Source of the DNA: Bacillota bacterium
Lineage (GTDB): Bacteria > Bacillota_A > Clostridia > DSM-8532
Length of the DNA: 10,187 bases
Reading direction: 5' to 3'
Assembly (NCBI GenBank): GCA_023424865.1
Contig: JAFADM010000025.1
Span: forward strand, 1-10,187
Position numbers and translations under genes: made by a program. Shown piece by piece: positions 7,360 through 10,187 of the stretch. The notes below the pieces were generated by a model. The model made no database searches, was not told the DNA's origin, and was given only the letters and a program-made list of their open reading frames with translations. How positions within the stretch are numbered: the first letter of the stretch is position 1; the number at the start of each line of letters is the position of its first letter.

Positions 7360-7716
7360 TCAGGGTGAATTCTGCTCCTTGTCGGATCGTTCATAAACAC
7401 CATTTGGCGGGGTATCGGTGTAAAGCATGGATATATTGTCCACATAGATCCAATCCTCCCAGTCGTAGCCTTTTATTTGATAGATTTCTGCATTACGGAT
7501 GGCGCCGATTTTTTCACAATACGACAGAAGCCCTTCGTAATAATCGGTAAAGCCGCTGAAATCCAGGCTCATGCTGTCAGAGAGGGTGTATTCTCTTCCC
7601 TCATAGGTAAGTGTTCCCTCCGAATAGGTTCCACTTCCTTCCGAATTTGAGTATGGGAAAATACAGCTCGACAAAAGTGCGCTTGTCAAAGCCAACAGAA
7701 TCAATACTCTTTTCAT
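7360..7716 (-). CDS. Small lipoprotein of unknown function
   Basis: A 118-residue predicted lipoprotein. MKR and a hydrophobic core lead to the lipobox LSSC, with the lipidated cysteine at residue 18. A Ser/Gly-rich spacer follows (about 22-31), then an acidic domain rich in Tyr, Asp and Glu. It has one further cysteine, in LLSYCEKIG. ATG 7716 is chosen because AAAGGTGA lies just ahead at normal distance; the GTG at 7725 falls inside that ribosome binding site. I recognise no family. It lies 39 bases after the XRE regulator gene and 27 bases before the radical SAM gene, all on one strand with no terminator seen between, so it is inferred to belong to the same operon. It could be a partner, substrate or surface sensor for that operon, but nothing in the sequence decides this. 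Confidence 0.75.
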   Translation of the reverse strand: MKRVLILLALTSALLSSCIFPYSNSEGSGTYSEGTLTYEGREYTLSDSMSLDFSGFTDYYEGLLSYCEKIGAIRNAEIYQIKGYDWEDWIYVDNISMLYTDTPPNGVYERSDKEQNSP

Positions 7717-7755
7717 TTTTCTCACCTTTAATGAATTAATAAATTATTCGATAAA

Positions 7756-7968
7756 TTAATCGATATCCTTTTCATACTCAAGAATGTCTCCAGGCTGGCA
7801 TTCCAGCACCTGGCATATTTTTTCAAGAGTATCAAACCGAATGGCTTTAGCCTTTCCGTTTTTTAAGATGGATATATTGGCCATGGTTATACCCACCCGC
7901 TCCGCTAACTCGGTAACACTCATTTTTCTTTTCGCCATCATAACATCCAGGGTAACCTTAACTGCCAA
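7756..7968 (-). CDS. XRE-family transcriptional regulator (YozG-like)
   Basis: A 70-residue protein that is almost entirely one Cro/CI-type helix-turn-helix. Residues 15-40 contain KMSVTELAERVGITMANIS and then ILKNGKAKAIRF, followed by TLEKICQVLECQPGDILEY, the signature of the YozG-like group. The start is TTG 7968: GAGGTGAT stands 7 bases before it, while the ATGs at codons 10 and 11 lie inside the conserved domain and have no ribosome binding site. The stop codon of the DUF2975 gene (7980-7978) forms part of this ribosome binding site, so translation of the two is probably coupled. Known context: YozG-like regulators commonly sit next to DUF2975 membrane proteins (YoaS in B. subtilis). It likely represses or autoregulates the promoter at 8488-8516. 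That is inference. Confidence 0.92.
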   Translation of the reverse strand: MAVKVTLDVMMAKRKMSVTELAERVGITMANISILKNGKAKAIRFDTLEKICQVLECQPGDILEYEKDID

Positions 7969-7977
7969 AATATCACC

Positions 7978-8457
7978 TCAAATCGTTAAATCATTTTCTT
8001 CCTTCAAGGAACACCCTTTTTCCACCCAATGGGACAACACTGCGGAAACAAGGGCAATGGAAAGGCCGAAGACTGAAATGAGCAAAGCGCATGCCAAAAG
8101 CGCGGGATGTATCATATTTAAAAAGAAGAAGACAATACTCACCAGAAACATAAGGAGAGTATCAAAAAAGGCCAGTCCGCTGATGGTATGCAACGCTTTG
8201 GCATTGGCGTGGCTAAAGGAGTTGTCCCTTGCTATTTCGCCGCAAATTTTCCATAGCTGATAAAGAGCCAGGTAGCATGGAATAACCACTGCTCCAGCCC
8301 AAAGAACATAGGGCCAGTACACATAGGAAAATTCAGGATAATTATGAACAAAGCTTTTCCCTATATAGGGTACGAGGTAAAAAATAAATACAACACCAAG
8401 AACACTTGCAAAGATGGTAATGGATCTAAGCCAATTGGCGAGTTGATTTTGCTTCAT
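7978..8457 (-). CDS. DUF2975 four-helix membrane protein (YoaS-like)
   Basis: A 159-residue inner-membrane protein with four predicted helices near 11-31, 47-69, 91-113 and 116-142. Two features mark the DUF2975 family: FSHANAKALHTI (81-92) between helices 2 and 3, and the C-terminal KEENDLTI. ATG 8457 has GGAAGGTG a few bases upstream. The longer frame from 8499 is excluded because its first codons lie over and upstream of the predicted -10 box at 8493-8488. The coupled XRE gene follows immediately. The family's function is not established. The constant pairing with a small XRE regulator suggests a membrane protein that senses a signal or restrains the regulator, but this is only inferred. 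Confidence 0.9.
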   Translation of the reverse strand: MKQNQLANWLRSITIFASVLGVVFIFYLVPYIGKSFVHNYPEFSYVYWPYVLWAGAVVIPCYLALYQLWKICGEIARDNSFSHANAKALHTISGLAFFDTLLMFLVSIVFFFLNMIHPALLACALLISVFGLSIALVSAVLSHWVEKGCSLKEENDLTI

Positions 8458-8487
8458 GACAGACACCTTCCAAAACTTGATAGCTCC

Positions 8488-8516
8488 AGTATAAGGCATT
8501 GATTGTTGAATTTCAA
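8488..8516 (-). promoter_or_regulatory. Sigma-A promoter of the DUF2975-XRE-lipoprotein-radical SAM operon
   Basis: On the minus strand, TTGAAA (8516-8511, 5 of 6) and TATACT (8493-8488, 5 of 6) are separated by exactly 17 bases. Transcription should begin near 8481, leaving about 24 bases of leader before ATG 8457. The -35 box is half of an 11-bp palindrome, TTGAATTTCAA (8506-8516), a plausible operator for the XRE protein encoded in the operon. Confidence 0.7.
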
Positions 8517-8529
8517 TATATTTTTATCG

Positions 8530-8744
8530 TTTTTCAATAAACTTGTGTTCGGAACCGAGCTTAACACATGTTATTATTTATTGTAATTTGTTATTATATA
8601 TTTAATATTTTACATATTTTAATACAACAGCTTTAATTTTGGCAGCTTATGATTCAACATGGTATGGGGCTAGCTTATTGAAGATTTAATATCTTTTAAC
8701 CATCGAATAACTACTGCAGCCTTGTATAAGCTAATTAAGTATAC
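8530..8744. other. AT-rich divergent control region without genes
   Basis: This is most of the 364-base gap between the DUF2975 start and the DUF998 start. No credible gene lies in it. It contains TGTGTT/AACACA arms (8544-8549, 8563-8568) around a TCGGAACCGA core, the palindrome TAACA-CA-TGTTA (8562-8573), and a near-perfect 12-base direct repeat beginning TGTTATTAT at 8569 and 8589 (20 bases apart). AAGAT/ATCTT arms lie at 8681-8695. Such density of symmetric sites suggests protein-binding control elements for the two divergent transcripts. Confidence 0.4.
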
Positions 8745-8764
8745 TATAGTGTAGAAAATAAGCT
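8644..8764. repeat. Four copies of AGCTTAT upstream of the DUF998 gene, two direct and two inverted
   Basis: AGCTTAT occurs at 8644-8650 and 8672-8678. Its inverse ATAAGCT occurs at 8726-8732 and 8758-8764. The inner pair extends to a perfect 8-bp inverted repeat (TAGCTTAT with ATAAGCTA). Copies three and four flank the proposed -10 box of the DUF998 promoter. The layout resembles a multi-site operator. The binding protein is unknown. Confidence 0.4.
8722..8750 (+). promoter_or_regulatory. Possible promoter of the DUF998 gene
   Basis: TTGTAT (8722-8727, 3 of 6) and TATAGT (8745-8750, 5 of 6) are separated by 17 bases. Transcription would begin near 8757, giving a leader of about 65 bases that opens with a small AGCTTT-GTT-AAAGCT hairpin (8761-8775). 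The weak -35 box keeps this tentative. Confidence 0.35.
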
Positions 8765-8821
8765 TTGTTAAAGCTCATTATTAGCTATTGTCTCAGAGCA
8801 TTTTATAAGAAATAGGTTAGG

Positions 8822-9499
8822 ATGGTTACCTCTATGAAAAGACCTTTACTGATAAAAAGAATGGCTGCCCTTTTAATGCTTTCAGGCATTATTGCTTTTA
8901 TAGCCTACCTCCTCTATGCTTCCATCGGCAACTATCTTTGGGAGGAATACGACCCCATAACCACGGATATCAGTTCCTTAAGCGCTGAAGGCGCACCTAA
9001 CCAGGAGATTCTAAGGCCCTTTATATCGGTATATGGAATTGCACTTCTTGTTTTTGTTGTAACCTATACCTTCTGGAATTTTCATACCAAAAGGAACCGC
9101 ATTATTAAAACAGGCTCCATCCTTCTTTTGATAATGGCCATAGTCACAAAGTACGGGTACAGTTTGTTTCCCCTTGAAGGAGACAAAACTCAAATGACCT
9201 TTCAGAATATCATGCATCTTGTTGTAACCGTCCTGGTTGTTTTTCTGTCCATAGGAGGGCTTTTCTGCCTCTCAGCCGGTTATCGAAGAGTTGATAAAAG
9301 CCGTACTTTTGGCAAATTCATGCTGGCTGCGGCTATTGTTTTTACCCTTCTTGGCTTTACAAACCCTGTTGGAATAGTCGGAAACTTAAATATTCTGGGC
9401 GTAACGGAACGCCTGACTATTTATACCCTTCACTTTATCATTGCTTTGGTTGGGCTTTATGAGTCTGTAGGCATATATAAGGAGCTAAAAGGGGCTTAA
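8822..9499 (+). CDS. DUF998 family six-helix membrane protein
   Basis: A 225-residue integral membrane protein with six predicted helices near 14-34, 67-86, 95-115, 129-152, 164-187 and 199-219. DUF998 signatures are visible: YDPITTDISSLSAEGAPN in the first external loop (43-60), LFPLEGD (115-121) after helix 3, and histidines at 132 and 204 in later helices. Members are about this length. ATG 8822 has only a weak AGG 5 bases upstream, and ATG 8834 (giving 221 residues) is an equally possible start. It is transcribed away from the DUF2975 operon and stands alone. The weak hairpin GAGC-TTC-GCTC (9503-9513) before a short T run could end its transcript. The biochemical role of the family is not known. 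Confidence 0.85.
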   Translation: MVTSMKRPLLIKRMAALLMLSGIIAFIAYLLYASIGNYLWEEYDPITTDISSLSAEGAPNQEILRPFISVYGIALLVFVVTYTFWNFHTKRNRIIKTGSILLLIMAIVTKYGYSLFPLEGDKTQMTFQNIMHLVVTVLVVFLSIGGLFCLSAGYRRVDKSRTFGKFMLAAAIVFTLLGFTNPVGIVGNLNILGVTERLTIYTLHFIIALVGLYESVGIYKELKGA

Positions 9500-9718
9500 G
9501 CAGAGCTTCGCTCAGACCTTTTCAAGAGTAGCGCAAAAGAGCTTATGCGGCTTCATTTAATTATAAAAGCTTGCATGTATTATATTTCTTCATTAGAAAA
9601 ATACTTAGATACGTAAGCTTGTAGAGGCTTTACAATAATCAAGAGAAATATAGGCACCGTTTTAAAGATAGGAAGCAAGCTTCACTATCTTTATAGGGCT
9701 GTATGCAAGCGAGGATTT
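9500..9718 (+). other. Intergenic stretch with a strong leader hairpin before the 87-residue gene
   Basis: It begins with the weak terminator-like hairpin at 9503-9513. A further AGCTTAT copy lies at 9540-9546. At 9663-9693 is a 13-bp stem with one bulged A: TAAAGATAG and GAAG pair with CTTC and CTATCTTTA around the loop CAAG. This stem ends 25 bases before the next start codon and has no T tail, so it looks like a leader element rather than a terminator. I find no convincing promoter. Confidence 0.4.
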
Positions 9719-9982
9719 ATGAAGAAAAACAGAGACCTTGAAGATAAGTATGAACCAGACTTTTCAGAAACGGATTTAAAACTGTCTGAAACTGAACATA
9801 CCCTTGTGTTTAATGGACTGGAACTAAAGTTACTCCATTATTTACTGCAACGCGAAATAAAGGAATTAAGTGATTTAAAAAATCTGATAAAAAAAGATAA
9901 GAACGCTATGAATGAGATTTTGAAATGGCATGATCTTTTTTGTGCCATGGCAGAAAAAATAACGAAGAAACTGAACAACTAA
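9719..9982 (+). CDS. Small soluble helical protein of unknown function
   Basis: An 87-residue charged, lysine- and glutamate-rich protein. It has no signal peptide or membrane helix. After an acidic, probably unstructured N-terminus (1-25), a short strand-like TLVFNG leads into two amphipathic helices: about 33-60 (LELKLLHYLLQREIKEL and on) and about 62-86, with the single cysteine in LFCAMAEKI. GAGG lies 4 bases before ATG 9719, supporting real translation, and the codon use and clean stop look like a gene. I do not recognise a family. A helical-hairpin adaptor, antitoxin-like or spore-related protein would all fit its size, without direct support. It lies 219 bases after the DUF998 gene and probably has its own signals. 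Confidence 0.6.
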   Translation: MKKNRDLEDKYEPDFSETDLKLSETEHTLVFNGLELKLLHYLLQREIKELSDLKNLIKKDKNAMNEILKWHDLFCAMAEKITKKLNN

Positions 9983-10069
9983 AGGCTTACATTAAATCCT
10001 CTCGGCTTATATTTATTCTTTCTAGATACAGAAGTAATTAATTGGGGTTGCTTTGAAAATATAAGATAT

Positions 10070-10186
10070 TTACCGATTAGCGTGTTCAGTTTTCCATTTC
10101 CCCTTGCCACTTTTACCCATAAGACATATAATAAAGCTTAGGGGAAAACTGAATAAAGTCGCCGTGTCCCGGAAGTGCTCGAACAC
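10070..10186 (-). other. Open minus-strand frame entering from the right edge; possible 3' end of a gene
   Basis: A minus-strand frame is open from base 10186 to TAA at 10072-10070 (38 codons), with a cluster GKSGKGKWKTEH near its end. It has no internal stop and reaches the edge, so it may be the tail of a gene or of a mobile element. The short length and unremarkable composition leave this weak. Confidence 0.2.
10085..10153. repeat. Perfect 11-bp inverted repeat near the right edge
   Basis: TTCAGTTTTCC (10085-10095) and GGAAAACTGAA (10143-10153) are perfect inverse copies with 47 bases between. Next to it the sequence shifts from AT-rich to more GC-rich (after about 10155), and AGTG-TCGA-CACT dyad symmetry lies at the very end. 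It could be a terminator region, an element border or a long-loop hairpin. Confidence 0.45.
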
Positions 10187-10187
10187 T

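Noticed and set aside
7728..7762. Hairpin TCGAT/ATCGA around the XRE stop as a terminator before the lipoprotein gene
   Set aside because: The stem is only 5 bp, AT-rich and without a T run, so it is too weak to call a terminator.
8458..8499. Longer DUF2975 protein starting at 8499
   Set aside because: These codons lie on top of the strong -10 box (8493-8488) and ahead of the predicted transcript start, and ATG 8457 has a good ribosome binding site.

Overview
The window looks like chromosome from a low-to-moderate-GC Bacillota (Firmicutes) bacterium, most likely of the class Clostridia, although Paenibacillus-like Bacilli cannot be excluded. This rests on strong GGAGG-type ribosome binding sites, GTG and TTG starts placed behind them, sigma-A type promoters, lipoprotein signal peptides, an LplB/LplC-type sugar importer with a membrane-bound AraC regulator, and a YozG/YoaS-like pair. 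I see no rRNA, tRNA, CRISPR array or recognisable transposase.

Left part (1-5839), all on the minus strand: a carbohydrate-uptake operon in the order inner-membrane permease 1 (LplB type), permease 2 (LplC/YtcP type), solute-binding lipoprotein (LplA type), and a membrane-anchored AraC-family sensor-regulator that runs off the left edge. No ATPase gene is present, as is usual for this importer class, which borrows a shared MsmX-type ATPase. A good sigma-A promoter (TTTACT, 17 bases, TCTAAT) lies just before the first permease. It abuts a long hairpin and overlaps a perfect 8-bp inverted repeat. The regulator probably senses the sugar or its cell-surface consequence and activates its own operon.

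Middle part (about 5839-8516), also minus strand: a second probable operon. It begins at a near-consensus promoter (TTGAAA, 17 bases, TATACT) and runs through a DUF2975 membrane protein, a YozG-like XRE regulator translationally coupled to it, a small lipoprotein of unknown function, and a radical SAM enzyme with an N-terminal B12-binding-type domain. It ends at the hairpin that precedes the sugar operon. The XRE/DUF2975 pair is a known arrangement. Its linkage to a lipoprotein and a radical SAM enzyme is the least expected combination in the window.

Right part (about 8520-10187): an AT-rich divergent control region containing four copies of the 7-mer AGCTTAT in a two-direct, two-inverted layout. 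It is followed on the plus strand by a DUF998 six-helix membrane protein and an 87-residue soluble helical protein of unknown function with a hairpin in its leader. The last 100 bases hold an 11-bp inverted repeat and a minus-strand reading frame open to the edge, possibly the border of another gene or element.
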